DNA from: Sabellastarte sp. h YS-2021 | Taxonomy: Eukaryota; Annelida; Polychaeta; Sabellida; Sabellidae | Length of the DNA stretch: 64,000 bases | Direction: 5' to 3' | Assembly (NCBI GenBank): GCA_964017235.1 | Contig: OZ024938.1 | Location: 8,795,454 to 8,859,453 of the forward strand | Part shown: positions 11,462 to 22,940 of the stretch, one piece after another | How the letters are laid out: every line of letters starts with the position of its first letter | Numbering within the stretch: the stretch's first letter is position 1 | Made by a program: the position numbers and the translations under genes | The notes under the pieces: generated by a model | The model's database searches: none | What the model saw: the letters and a program-made list of their open reading frames with translations, nothing else | What the model was told of the DNA's origin: nothing

Positions 11462-11620
11462 TTGATATTGCGGGTATAATCGCCCACTACTGGGAGTTAC
11501 TCGGTGTTTTTTTGGTTGTGGTCTGTCTTTTTTTTTTTTTTACTAATTGATATTGTGGGTATTATTGTCCTTTACCGGGAGTTACTCAGTGATTTTTGGT
11601 TGTGGTCTGTACTTTAAATA
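11462..11620 (+). repeat. Two 85-bp tandem 5' repeats of the LINE
   Basis: A segment starting TTGATATTG at 11462 is repeated from 11547. The copies share GGGAGTTACTC and TTTTTGGTTGTGGTCTGT. 5' monomer repeats in LINEs often carry internal promoter activity; here that is inference. Confidence 0.7.
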
Positions 11621-11696
11621 TTTTATAACTGTGGTTTGGTTATACTTTTATGAATTTTTGCATGTTCCGTTTTATTCTGTGGTCTCTGATTTCCCT

Positions 11697-12873
11697 ATGA
11701 TGCAGATTGTTAGGCTCCTCCTTTGTATTGCTGGTCTCTTTGTGCATTGCCGTAAGACTCAAAACAGAATTCAGAGCAGGTATGATGTTGGCTTGCATGT
11801 ATGTAAATATAATGGACCTACTGTCAAATCCATTCTGTTCATTTATGTCAAGTCACATAGAGTTACATTTTGTGAAAAGGCGTCCTTCAGGCAGCTTGCT
11901 CTGGTTCTGTTGTTGGGTGATGTTGCTCTCAATCCTGGGCCAATGAAGTTTGGATTCGCTAACTGCCGGTCTATTAGGAATAAAGGCCCAACTCTTTGGG
12001 AAGAAGTTAAAACTGGAAATTTTGATGTTTTTCATATTAAAGCTCTAGACACACCCTCATTTCTAAATGAGTTAACACCTGAAAATTTTTCCCTTGTTCG
12101 CACCAACAGAGAAAACAAACGTGGTGGCAGTGTTGGTTTTTTTATTAAATCAGCTCTGGATTTCAAAACCATCCATTCCCCTGAGTTCTCCTCCCTTGAA
12201 AATCACACTGTCTCGCTCACTCTCGACAGGCGTCGCATGTTTCTTGGGGTTGTTTACCGGTCCCCTGCCTCATCTGTTGTAAAATTTTTTGAAGATTTTC
12301 TGTCATACGTGGGGTTTTTTGTCTTCCTTATCCTCCTCCTTTGTTATTTGTGGTGACTTTAATTTTCATGTCGACACAATGTCTCCAACAATCTCTGAAT
12401 TTAAATCAGTCATTGATCCTTGCTGTCTGTCCCAATACTTTGATTTTCCAACTCACCTTCACGGTCATACCTTAGATTTGCTGATGGCTCCTTCCAAGTT
12501 TTCTGCAATTTCTGATGTAAAAGGTTCAGGCTTCATAAGTGATCATAAAATTATCTTTTGTGTGGTTGACTTTCCATCTTCAGATACTCCAATGCAGAAA
12601 GTTGTTACCTTCTGTCAGTATCATAAATTAAATATTGATAAATTCAGAAGTGACCTCCTGGCTATTCCATTTTTAAGTTCACCATCTGATGATATTGATT
12701 TATTGCATGAACAGTACATGTTTGGTTTGTCTGGCCTTCTAGATATTCATGCACCAGTGAAGACTAAACAGCTCATCAAACCATGGCCAAGCTGGATAAC
12801 TGATGAGTATAGAACTGCCAAGTCCATGAGAAGGCAGTATGAACGTGAATTAACAGATGTAACCACATTCTAA
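11697..12873 (+). pseudogene. LINE leader, 2A-like motif and APE endonuclease (frameshifted)
   Basis: The first ATG of the open frame is at 11697. About 80 residues with a hydrophobic start lead to LLLGDVALNPGP (11905-11943), which resembles the virus-type 2A motif used by many CR1-like elements; the usual Glu of DxExNPGP is Ala here. The endonuclease follows: NCRSIRNK, a damaged ETWL position (IKALDT), VYRSP, then a frameshift near 12290-12350. The second frame (to 12873) carries GDFNFHVD, HGHTLDLL and SDHKIIF, which hold the catalytic Asp/Asn and the final Asp-His. The enzyme nicks target DNA for target-primed reverse transcription in live elements. This copy cannot make it. Confidence 0.8.
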
Positions 12874-14716
12874 ATAGAAACAAGGGGCATTTCTACCGTG
12901 ATCTAGTTAGTGAAAATTGTGGGGATGGTAAAAAGCTATGGCAGGCACTGAATAGAATATTGAGTCGGTCAAATACCACTGTCCTCTCATCCTTTGTTGA
13001 TGAAAAATCATTAGCAAACAGATTTAGTTTGTTTTCATTGATAAAATTAAAAAGCTCTGAGACACCTTCAAACACACCCGATCTAAGTCTCTTCACCTAG
13101 ACAAGGAGCCGCCAACTTTCAGTTCCTTTCAAGTTGTCACTGAGAGCGAAGCCCTCAAGTTTATCAAGGAAGCCCCTTCAAAAACTTGCTCTCTAGATCC
13201 ATCTCCCACACATATTGTGAAACAATGTATACACATCCTTCTTCCTTTATTGTCAAAACTGGTTAACTTGTCCCTCAAAAATGGCATTTTCCCAAGTCCT
13301 TTTAAACAGGCTATTGTTACACCTCTCCTCAAAAAGTCCACCCTTTCAAAAGAGGACTTGAAGACCTATCGACCGGTCTCTGGTCTTAGCTTCTTGTCAA
13401 AGTTGGTTGAGCAAATAGTGGCTGCCCAAATTAGATCTCACATGGATTCTCATGATCTAGGTAACACTTTCCAGTCAGCCTATAAGGTGGGGCACTCAAC
13501 AGAAACTGCCTTGTTGTGCATCAAAAATGAGATTCACTTATATCTGTCCAAGAGCATGCCTACAGCACTGGTGCTGCTCAACCTGTCCAGAGCTTTCAAT
13601 ACTATCGATCATGACACACTCCTTTCCTGTTTGTTAGCTAGGTTTGGCTTTGCTGGATCTGCACTAAAATGGTTTAGATCCTACCTCCAGGATAATTTTC
13701 AGTCAGTCAAAATTGGTTCTAGTCTTTCGAATTTGTTCAAATTGAACTTTGGAGTCCCCAAGGGTTCTGTCTTAGGTCCTCTTCTGTTTTCCCTCTATAC
13801 AACACCTCTTGGTCAAGTCATCAGAGAATATACTGGAGTTAAATACCACTTTTATGCTGATGATACCCACCCAGCTGTTCATTTACTTATCCCATGATGA
13901 TAGTCTCAAGTCTTTTGACTGTCTTAAATCCTGTTTGAATGATATTCTGGTCTGGATGTCTAAAAACAAACTCAAGCTAAACACTGAATTCATAGTCTTT
14001 GGTGCCAAAGACAGATACAAATGGCTCAGTGATTCATTTCCTGTCAATATCCTGGGTAATTGTCTCTCTCCCACAGATGTTGTACGCAATTTGGGTGTTC
14101 TGTCTGATGCAAAGTTTGTTTAACCAATCACCAATCTGTCATCAAATCTTGTTTTATTAGCCTCAGGGACCTTCATCATATCAGGAGGTTTCTCTCCATT
14201 GATACATCAGTGATGATTGCATATGCTCTGGTTAGCAGTCGTTTGGATTATTGCAATTCTCTATTTCGCAGCTTGTCGTCCCGTAATGCTACCAGGCTCC
14301 AATATGTTCAAAATGCTCTTGCATGGTTTGTCACCGGTGCTTCTAAGTACACTCACATCACATCCAGCCTGAGGACACTTCATTGGCTACCCATCAGACA
14401 ACAAATTATCTTGAAAACCCTAGTTCTGGTGTATAAGTACCTCACCACTGGCCAGCTTAAGTATTTTGCACCATATCTCTCCTTGTACAAATCTGCTGTG
14501 AATACAAGACGTTCTAACCCCCAAAATTTGTTCCTCCAGGTTCCTCATTATTGTACTCCCATCCATAATTCAAAGGTCCACTTCAACAACAGTTTCTCAT
14601 ATGATGCACCGAAGTTATGGAATGCTCTTCCACATGATATCCGCAGTGCTCCAAATCTCTCATGTTTCAAAAGTCGACTAAAAACCTACCTATTTCAAAA
14701 ATTATTCCCACCTTAG
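12874..14716 (+). pseudogene. LINE reverse transcriptase (frameshifted)
   Basis: From 12874 the linker reads KGHFYRDLV and KLWQALNRIL with frame breaks. At 13217-13870 the RT reads VTPLLKK, YRPVSGLSFLSKL, motif A LLNLSRAFNTIDH, motif B GVPKGSVLGPLLF and motif C YHFYADD. Both Asp of the usual LLDLSAAFDTIDH have become Asn. A frameshift near 13860 moves the thumb region (MSKNKLKLN) into the 13809-14123 frame. A stop-rich break follows, and 14210-14716 encodes the C-terminal block from SSRLDYCNSLF to FQKLFPP. Inactive. Confidence 0.85.
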
Positions 14717-14867
14717 CTTCTAACTACCGAACACCAGATCACCTCCCTGGGTACCACTTGGAACATGTCTAATGTCTTGATGATTTATGCCTTACGAACT
14801 GGATGGTGTGCCTTAGAATCTGTAGATTGGGAGATTAAGCACTTGTACAGCTGATTGATTGATTGAT

Positions 14868-15505
14868 CTCTTGGGCCCTTTCTGGCGCCAATACCCCTTG
14901 TTGTTACCCTTGTCATTTTGAATTTATAATTTGAAGGAGTCATAGTGAATTTTTAAGTCAAGAGTTTTTAAGTGTATGGTTTACCTGACTTTTTACATGT
15001 ACATAGATAAGTAATGATGATTAAGCATAATAAGAAAGCTGGTGGTACAGGACAGAAGAAATTTACAGTTTCTGTTAGAGCAAAGGGTATCACCAGGGCT
15101 ACTAAATCTACAAATATGGACTTTATTGGATATTTTCTGACACCATCACATGATGTCAACATCGGAGGCCAACACCAGGGCTGAGGCGACTCAATTGTAA
15201 GGTCACACTTAAGAAATCACGGAGGTTCAATGCAAGAGATACTGTTACATCAGTGACTGAATTAAGATGATACCATTAGTATCTGTATGATGACTTAACA
15301 GTGCAAGAATGGGTTGTAGGCCAGTTGCCCAACCATATCCAAGACCAAGTTCCATATTATGATTAACATGTGTCCAAGAATTCTTTTTGTAATCATCATA
15401 TACCTGATTTGGTGTTAAATCAAAGTTTGTTTCATAAGTCAGTCCCGGGTTACTGTCACAACTTGTATACAGTAAAGAGACATCCTACCAACACAATCCT
15501 GACAC
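14868..15505. other. No gene recognised
   Basis: Ordinary AT-rich sequence between the LINE tail and the next SINE; no supported coding or structural feature. Confidence 0.4.
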
Positions 15506-15507
15506 AA

Positions 15508-15702
15508 ACTGCCTCTGTGGCATAGTGGCTAACACACTTGTCTAGGAACTCAGAGGACGTGGGTTCAAATCCAGGTAAAGGCAGATATATAGTGACTTCG
15601 ATGATCACTTAAAATGGCAGTCCTCTGTGACAGGCTGAAGAACCTCAAGGACGTTGATAAATGGTCATCCTTGAGCCTCTATCTTTCATTCTATCACTGC
15701 AG
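15508..15702 (+). repeat. tRNA-derived SINE, family 2
   Basis: The tRNA-like head has an A-box TGGCATAGTGG at 15518-15528 and a B-box GGTTCAAATCC at 15562-15572. The body includes AACCTCAAGGACGTTGATAA and ends near GAGCCTCTATCTTTCATT. A closely matching copy lies on the minus strand at 34.14-34.35 kb, and a decayed one at 44.12-44.28 kb. Confidence 0.8.
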
Positions 15703-16630
15703 AATTATCTATCAGTGGAGTGTCAACACTGCAAGTGCCATCTGGTAACTGACACTGACATCTCCACAATATAGTGTTACCTCTACCGGGGTGAACAGAA
15801 ACATCAGTAAATTTTTATTCAACCGATAGTGAATGTTAGTATTAATACAACAACCCATATTGGCCTCTACACTGAACATTTGAAAATGGACTAATTTGTG
15901 GGCGAGGACCCACACAATGACCCCAATGTATTTGATTTTGGACAAAAAGGTCTCAATATTGGGGGGTGTCTATGCACACTGGGTATCTGTCAGGTTCTGT
16001 AAATTCAAAAATATCTTTATGACTAAGAAACCCCCTGAATGCACGTATATGTGGTGGTCAACCTGAAAGTTCACAGGGGTAATATGATGTAACAGGGCAG
16101 TAATGCTGTTAGGGATGTGTTCTGTCTGGGTTGCGTCATATAGGGCATCATGTACTTGAGAGTCAGAATCAGAGGCCTGTGAGCCTGTGAAGTACACATT
16201 AATTTATCAATAATCATCTCTATGTACTGGGTTCAGTTTGCATTGTTGAAAAGTGTATTAAGATAGCAATGTCATCAGGGGTACAGGGGTGCCCAATTGT
16301 AGGATAGCTTTTGTCCCAATTGTGTCAAATTTGAACATTGATGCATGGGAGGGTGTAATCAGTGCTTATCCATATAAACACCTCTTACAATATCTCAAAT
16401 TTGGGTTCCCACTTTCCATAAAGCACCCTCATCTCTTGGTCAATGCATAGGTGGTTAATCACCACTCTGCCCTCCAATATTCTGATTCTCTCCTTAAATG
16501 CATTGCTAAAGAAAAAAATGGTACCATTTTGGGCCCATTCCAATTACCACTGCCCCCCCTACTCCCAATTCCTCCAGGCCCAAAGATGTCAATGATAGGT
16601 GAGTTATCTTAAACCCCAAGGTCAATAATA
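15703..16630. other. No gene recognised
   Basis: Short chance ORFs only; no splice-bounded or domain-bearing segment found. Confidence 0.4.
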
Positions 16631-16631
16631 A

Positions 16632-16758
16632 TATGTTGACGTCAGAATACAAGATTTGATCACTTGGGTACATGACTTAATAAATTGAATACATGACTTG
16701 ATATCTTGAATACATGACTTCGTAAGTGGCATACACGACTTGAAAAGTTGCTTCATAC
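16632..16758 (+). repeat. 21-nt minisatellite, about six units
   Basis: Units of 21 nt of the form ACTTGATA-TTGAATACATG repeat from 16632 to 16758 without spacing errors. The homologous array in copy 2 has ten units. Confidence 0.85.
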
Positions 16759-18983
16759 AATTTATTTTTTTTTATATATGAACTAGTAATTGGTTTATAC
16801 TATTAATGAATATGAGTAATTAATTGGCATATATGTGAATTAATAATCCTTATAGACAAATTATTGAAGGTCTTTTTACAGTTATGATAATATAATTTCT
16901 ACCAACAAGCATAAAGTGTTATTGACGATGAGTGTGATACTTTAAGGGGTGTGATGTATTTTACACAGGATCACGTGGAGAGGGCTGATATCTGAAAGAC
17001 ACATTTTATTTCTTTTAATAAATGCTCACTACTAAGTAAATGTAAAAATCTGTTTTTTTTTTATCCAGGCGTAGATTCAGATCACGATCTATATTTAATC
17101 GGACCTTAGTTGCACCAAGGCCCATCTTCTCAGTTTTTTTCATGAAGACCCAACCAGAAGTACTTGTGTAATCCTGCTAACAAACAAACAAACCAACATA
17201 CAATTAAAAGCAGGTAATGAATGTGACTCCATGGATCATACTAGATATTATGTGTAGTACAGATAGCTGTCATTATGTCAAGTTTACTGATGAGAATAAA
17301 CACGTACACATTCAATAAATCTTTTAAAGGGTATATTTCAAATATCATTGAAATTGTATCAGGAAAAATAGATGTGATGTAGTGCTCTGTACATCATGGG
17401 ACCCTAAAAAGGAGTTGTCTGATAGGACTTCACGAATATATATTGCATAACTATTCTCAAGTGTTATTTGAAAATAAAACGTATTGAAAAATACCTTCTT
17501 GAATTGTATTCAAGAATTAACGATCTATTGTTTCTACTGCTATAATTTTAAAGGCTACTTAAAGGAAAGGAATGGTCTTAATGCTGAATAAAATCAGTAA
17601 CCCTAAAATCTATTCCTGATTTATGATATTTCAACAGTAATTGCTTGATGTTTGTACTTTTAAATGGGAGTTTTAATTCTGGAAATGTAGTTTCCTTCAA
17701 TAGTTACCCAGGGGCTAGTTTTGAAAAAGGACTTTGAAAGCCCATGGGCTCAGACTTTATGGAATTTCCCAATCGTGTTAGGCTCAGTTTTTAGCAACAG
17801 ACTCAAATACTTGGTATGTTAAGTAATCGGCTAAAGCCTTGTAATCCTAGGCTCCAGCCTACAATTATTTCTCTACTCCATAATTTGAAATGGATGAAAA
17901 CAAGGTACTAATATATAAAACTCCACACTAATGTAGTCATTGTCACGTGATTATTAGGTTTCCATTTCAGCATATGATTTTATAACATATAAGATGTGTC
18001 AAATGGTATTTATTATCAGTGGAATATTTAAAATCAAAATAATAGGTCACACGATATGGAAAAAAACATCTGTAGTTACTTGATAAGCTTAGTCTCAGCT
18101 ACGGCCCCTTCTGTGAAAATCTTTGGAGCTAAAAGGTTGGCTGAGCTAAGAAGCTTAGATTTGAGCCAATCGCTCACAGCCTCAGATAGGGCTAAAGTCT
18201 AAGACGTTTTATGAAATTAGCCCCTGAGAAACAGAGGACTAAAATTCATTACTTTTATAGTATTCTATTAACTGACAGAAAACCACCTGTGGGATCTAAT
18301 AGCAGTGAAAAAAAAACAGTTATATCAGAAATTATGAAGGCCTTTTGCCTGAAGTGGTAAAATTTGAGATTAACTTCAATTTATCCATTTTTTCTACTGC
18401 CAGAGGATCCAGCCAGTGTGCTTTTGGGGATTTCATGGGCAATGTGCTCTATAAAATTCACAATTATATCACTAAGTGCACAGTGGATTCAGTTTAAATA
18501 AGATCCAGATTTCCCTGAAAGACAAATCCATTCATCTACCCAATGTTCGTGTCACAGCTTGCAGTCAGATACATGGCAATATTTTGGAGCTTGTGCCTGT
18601 GTCCCACATGCAAGACTAAAGTATTGGAATACCAGCGACAAGACCTAAACTAGCCATAAATAGCTAGTCTCTAAACTATGTTGGGAAAATGGGGGTCATC
18701 ATAAGACTTCCATCTTGAACTCATGTTTCCCACTTAATATTTTCTCTGTAATAACCTATAAACCAGGCTGTTGACCCTAAAAAAATCTCTACCCTGATAG
18801 TTACAAAGAAATTCAGTTGCCAAAATCAGATGGCCTGAAAGTCTGCTCAGTTAAAGGGAATGGTGAATGATTTTTTAAAATACCTTATTAGCCACAAACA
18901 GGAAAATGACGCAGCATTGGGATGCAATTTGCTTTTTCGCTTTGGGGTCCAAACTTTTAAAATTGCAGGCTGTGATGTTTTCT
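16632..18983 (+). repeat. Large direct duplication, copy 1
   Basis: This block is colinear with 23421-25722. Shared landmarks in order: 21-nt minisatellite; GATAATATAATTTCTACCAA; GAATAAACACGTACACATT; TACATCATGGGACC; ATTCTCAAGTGTTATTTGAA; AAGATGTGTCAAA; GTGCTCTATAAAATT; and finally CTTTTAAAA(T/C)TGCAG(G/A)CTGT. It is diverged, with many small indels. It has no coding content I can recognise and no obvious terminal inverted repeats, so it may be a segmental duplication or two copies of an unknown non-coding element. Confidence 0.75.
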
Positions 18984-18984
18984 T

Positions 18985-19082
18985 AAGTATTCAACATATA
19001 GCAGGGACCAAAAGCATGGCTGATGATGCCCGCTCTAGAATACATTACTTACTTAAATCCCCCATGACACTGTTAGATATGT
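18985..19082 (+). pseudogene. Possible retroelement RNase H fragment
   Basis: Immediately after the end of duplication copy 1, the plus strand reads FLSIQHIAGTKSMADDARSRIHYL. This resembles the RNase H C-terminal HIxGTKNxxADALSR motif of Ty3-like LTR elements. It is only about 30 residues, so the call rests on one motif. Copy 2 of the duplication does not carry it. Confidence 0.35.
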
Positions 19083-19099
19083 GACAAAGCGAGTACATG

Positions 19100-19195
19100 T
19101 TTTAAGCAGTACTTAGACCTTCAAGTAAAGACAATATGATATGACCCTAACTGTTGAACAGGATGTAAAACAGCAACTTTGACACAATACCCACT
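19100..19195 (+). repeat. SINE tail fragment
   Basis: Contains GATATGACCCTAACTGTTGA followed by ACAGGATGTAAAACAGCAACT, matching the tail of the SINE at 8.14-8.29 kb. The tRNA-like head is missing or decayed. Confidence 0.5.
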
Positions 19196-19650
19196 GGGAG
19201 AATTTTGTCCCTCTGCAAGCTGGATAAATGGCAGTAGCTAGCCTACCAAATTCTCAAGAATACGCTCATTCTTAAAATCAATTTTCTTGGTGGCGTTCTT
19301 ATCTAACCTCAGGGTATCCATATTGTAAGTGTTGGACTCATTTTTCATATTCTTAGGACCACCTTTTTAATTGTAACACTGTATAGTTTATTGGTTTAGG
19401 GCCATCTGCTTATTAAAAACTGCATCTTTTGTTGATACAAGGTACTTGTATTGTCTAATTTGGCGACAGGGCTTTGATACTTTACATTCTTGAGACTTTA
19501 CTTATTCACCTTGGACTTGATCAACATTCATTTACAGCATATCTGTGCAATAAGCAGATGCATATTGCTTGATTTTATCCTACCATCATATTGACTGACC
19601 TTATTCAAAGGAGAATCATTTAATCATTTGATTAAAGAGACGATAAATTT
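19196..19650. other. No gene recognised
   Basis: AT-rich sequence without supported features. Confidence 0.35.
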
Positions 19651-19653
19651 CTA

Positions 19654-20108
19654 GGGCGGTATTCACTAACAAGGATTAAGATCAGATCAAGATCAGATCA
19701 AATTTGAGAAAAAAGTTTCAAGTGAGCCATGGGATCAAATAGCAATTCAGAAACCATGGATTACTTGAACTGAAAAGATGAAATATTTGATCTGATTTTG
19801 TATGAATTTCACACAATTTAAAAAGGTCTATTCAGTTGTGAAATACTGGCTGCCTCTGTAATAACTGATTAAAACATTTATCTTCAGTGAGAAATAAATC
19901 TTCTATCACTTATTTTGGATCTGTCTTGATCCAAAAGTTAATCCATCAAAGAGCATGGATCATTGTTAATCCAAAATTTGATCAAAATATCAGATCAAAT
20001 GTTTCATGAATACCAATGTGAGCTGATCCAAAAATCTGATCAAAAAGTGATCATTTTTGTTCTAATTTGATCTGATCATCACTGATCCATGTTAGTGAAT
20101 ACCACCCC
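19654..20108. mobile_element. MITE with terminal inverted repeats
   Basis: The left end GGGCGGTATTCACTAACAAGG is the reverse complement, with few mismatches, of the right end CCATGTTAGTGAATACCACCC. The interior is rich in GATCAGATCA-type short palindromes and has no ORF. Non-autonomous; the parent family is not identified. Confidence 0.8.
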
Positions 20109-21000
20109 AGGAATGTATATTTGCTGACAATGAATCTTTCTCAAAATAAGGAATCAAAGGAATCATAGCCGAAGATGAAGACTATCAATGTTCAATCTAA
20201 GGGCAATAATATCAATTTTTCAACATAGACAATCCAGTGAATGTTGGCGATTTCAAAAGTTCACTACTGTTTAGGACATCATAACAGCAGTTGTGATATT
20301 TGACAAATTACCACTGAGTTATTCTTCAGCGGGAAGGGAATCTCTGGCTCTCATAGAAATTGCAGATAATAATTAAATGCAGTCCTTTTGAAGTCAGTTT
20401 CTAGTGCAACTTCAATAACAAATCTCCTGTATTTAATATTTACAGGATTCATTTGAATAACTTAAACCTGATCCCAATGAAATGTCTTCAAACTTGAAAC
20501 TGTGAAAACTTTAATTGGCTTGAAAGCCTGTAAAATGGGGGACTGCTAAGTAGGTAACACCACTATACGCGCATTATTCATAATACATAAACTGACATAA
20601 ATATAATTTTTTGAGAACCAATGCCAGTTTTGACTCTCTGTATAAACAGGACAATGAGAGAAGTATTGCAATGCTTTTCCTCAAAATACTTATAACATAA
20701 TACTTTGCCAGCCAATGACAGTAACAGATAGTTTTTACCAATAAATATATCTTCCAAACTTCACACAGAGACACAGTAAATGACCAAAGACTGTAAGTAA
20801 CAAGTGGTTTTAACGAACAAATATCTCTTTAAACTGTACCATAATACAGAATAAGTTATCACTCAATGACTGTAACAAATAGCGTCAATGAATAAACATG
20901 CCATCAACTTTATCTCGATGACACTGTACATTGTTTTATTTTACAACAATAATTTCTTAAGATCTTGATATATCCAACTGAAGCACTTCACCTACCCCAT
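20109..21000. other. No gene recognised
   Basis: AT-rich sequence with short chance ORFs only. Confidence 0.4.
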
Positions 21001-21004
21001 TTAA

Positions 21005-21400
21005 TATAATTCTAATTGTACTTTTATAGCACTTAATCTCTATCTACTGATAGACTCTTAAGCACATGATACAAAAAAGTGGAGAGCCACAGTCATAAAG
21101 CCAGTGACATCACAAGGGTCAGCACCACACAGAAAGACCAAGACAAGACCAGAAAACTAGGGTGGGTATGCCTTTGCAAAGAGATGGGTTTTCAACTTCT
21201 TCCAGAAAGAGGAGAGAGCCTTGGCTGAGCATACATCATCAATCAGATTATTCCAAATCCTTTGGGCATTCTCATTATTTCCAATCTAAGTCAAAATATT
21301 CGAGTGCTGTGGGCTACAGTTATGTACAGTATCTAGTCTCTGGCCTATGGTACTCGTATGTCTTCGTCTAGTAGCGGCAATGTACTTTTATAGTATTATC
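21005..21400 (-). mobile_element. LINE 3' fragment (CR1/L2-type)
   Basis: On the minus strand the conserved C-terminal block reads ENAQRIWNNLIDDVCSAKAL and KKLKTHLFAKAYPP-stop. The 3' UTR then ends GATTAAGTGCTATAAAAGTA. Upstream residues back to about 21400 are decayed. It is the same element group as the 22.24-22.94 kb fragment but a separate copy. Confidence 0.75.
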
Positions 21401-21639
21401 TCATAATCCACCATTTTACAAGGCCCCTGCCTAGTTGCTATGAATACAAGGGCCCTTGGAATATGGATTTACACACCCCCTGGTCAGGTTTCCATCCTCC
21501 ATTATTCTCTTTATCCCTATGTCTAATTCCAAACCATACCCCTCCTCATAAGGTGGCTCTTCTCCTTTCTATCACATTTTCTGTATTATTTCATATATAA
21601 CTCAGTTTTGCTACCAATACCTTCTCTATATTGTCATTT

Positions 21640-22030
21640 ACAATCTCACTTATAATTCAGGTCGAACACAACCTCACTTTGACCTTAACCTTGTCATTCA
21701 AGGTCATTCTTTTTTCACTGTATCACAGTCTCCTGTACTGGTTTTCTGTTCCATCTAGTACAACTCTTCCAAATTCTAATTCTAATTCATCTTCTCACAG
21801 GTCGCCTATGACCTATCATATGACCTTTACCTTGTCATTCAAGGTCACTATATTTACTTTCACCTTACCTTGTCATTCAAGGTCAATTCCTTTCCATTGT
21901 ATTATGCAGTGTTCTGTAATGGAATTTTGTTCCATCTCCCACAACTCTTCAAAATTCATTCTAATTCCTCTTCTCAGAGGTCGGGTATGACCTGTCTTGT
22001 CACCTTACCTTGTTATTCAAGGTCAGTATC
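21640..22030 (+). repeat. Diverged tandem dimer, about 160-180 bp units
   Basis: Two adjacent units share CCTTACCTTGTCATTCAAGG, TTTGTTCCATCT, ACAACTCTTC and TTCTCA(C/G)AGGTCG. Each unit ends with TCAAGGTCA-containing blocks, at 21698-21706, 21839-21847, 21877-21885 and 22017-22025. Confidence 0.7.
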
Positions 22031-22238
22031 ATTTGCCTCATTTGTTATAAAGAAATTTTACCAGGGTGGTGTAATGTTAATTAATCTTTCATATCTTATT
22101 TTGTAAATTTTCATGCTATTCGCTTTGACACTAATTTCTGCTTTATTAGTATGTGCTGTCAATGGGTAACTCGAATTTATATTCATCTAAAGTATTATTT
22201 TGCTAATTTTAATAATGATTTTATAATGTTGTTCACAG

Positions 22239-22940
22239 TTACTTATGTCTGTAATAACACCATATTAAAAGTTTAGTAGATAATAAATATATATATTCCC
22301 AACTGCTCTTTTTGTTGGGCTTGGTTCCCCTGGGGAATGATTCCAAATCCTTTGGGCATTGTGCAACAGTGAGGCCAAAATGCTTTTTAGACTTATATAT
22401 TGATACAAAGTGTAGGACCTCGAGCAGCACACCATAAGATTGACTTCTGCGAGTTTTGTACACACTATGTCTGGGTCTACGGAAAGGTTCAAAGTATTTG
22501 CGTATAACCACATTGTAGGATCTTGTTCACCAATATGACTGTCTTGAAACCAGCCGGATGCTCGATTGGCAACCAGTGAAGGGCCTTTCTAACAGCATCA
22601 CCAATGAGATACCCCATGAATCGCTTAACATCCATGGTATGAACAAAGCACGCCTTAGAGGTTTTCTTGACATGGCAGGGAAAGGCAAAATCTGAGTCAA
22701 ACCAAACACCAAGGTTCCTCATTGCCCTAAACAGATGAAAGCAGATTACCTAGTATATTCACTAGGAAAAATTATTTGAGTTTTGCAAACCAAAACAAAT
22801 TCTGTCTTATAGGGATTAAGCTTAAGCTTGTTTGCAGAAAGCAACTTTAGGATGGAACAGAGCCAATCTTGATGCACTGAAAGTGGTCAGAGGGGCAAGA
22901 ACTGAACCAGTCTAAAACCACACCTGAAACATCAAGGTAA
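22239..22940 (-). mobile_element. LINE reverse transcriptase fragment
   Basis: On the minus strand the thumb region reads LLSANKLKLNPYKTEFVLV (about 22865-22790), then MRNLGVWFDSDFAFPCHV. After a deletion it continues ALHWLPIEHPAGFKT, and with a frameshift YKTRRSQSYGVLL and HNAQRIWNHS. The end is lost. Inactive CR1/L2-type copy. Confidence 0.75.

Larger units (their letters stand above)
11462..14867 (+). mobile_element. Decayed CR1/L2-type LINE, almost full length
   Basis: A non-LTR retrotransposon in the plus direction. It has tandem 5' repeats, a hydrophobic leader with a 2A-like motif, an APE-type endonuclease, a reverse transcriptase, a conserved C-terminal block (SYDAPKLWNALPHDIRSAP) and a 3' tail of TGAT repeats at 14851-14867. 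Several frameshifts and stops make it inactive. I assign it to the CR1/L2 group from the RT motifs and the microsatellite-like tail. The same C-terminal block recurs in fragments at 21.0, 33.6 and 60.5 kb. Confidence 0.85.

Noticed and set aside
15512-15590. A possible tRNA gene with good A and B boxes.
   Set aside because: The sequence continues into a SINE body that recurs at 34.1 kb, so it is a tRNA-derived head and not a tRNA gene. The same holds for 8.15, 34.28 and 34.6 kb.
21240-22365. A 21-bp identical stretch (around CCAAATCCTTTGGGC) at both 21.25 and 22.34 kb, looking like a target site duplication around a 1.1-kb insertion.
   Set aside because: Both stretches encode the same conserved NAQRIWN block of two separate LINE copies, and LINE similarity continues on both sides, so shared ancestry explains it.
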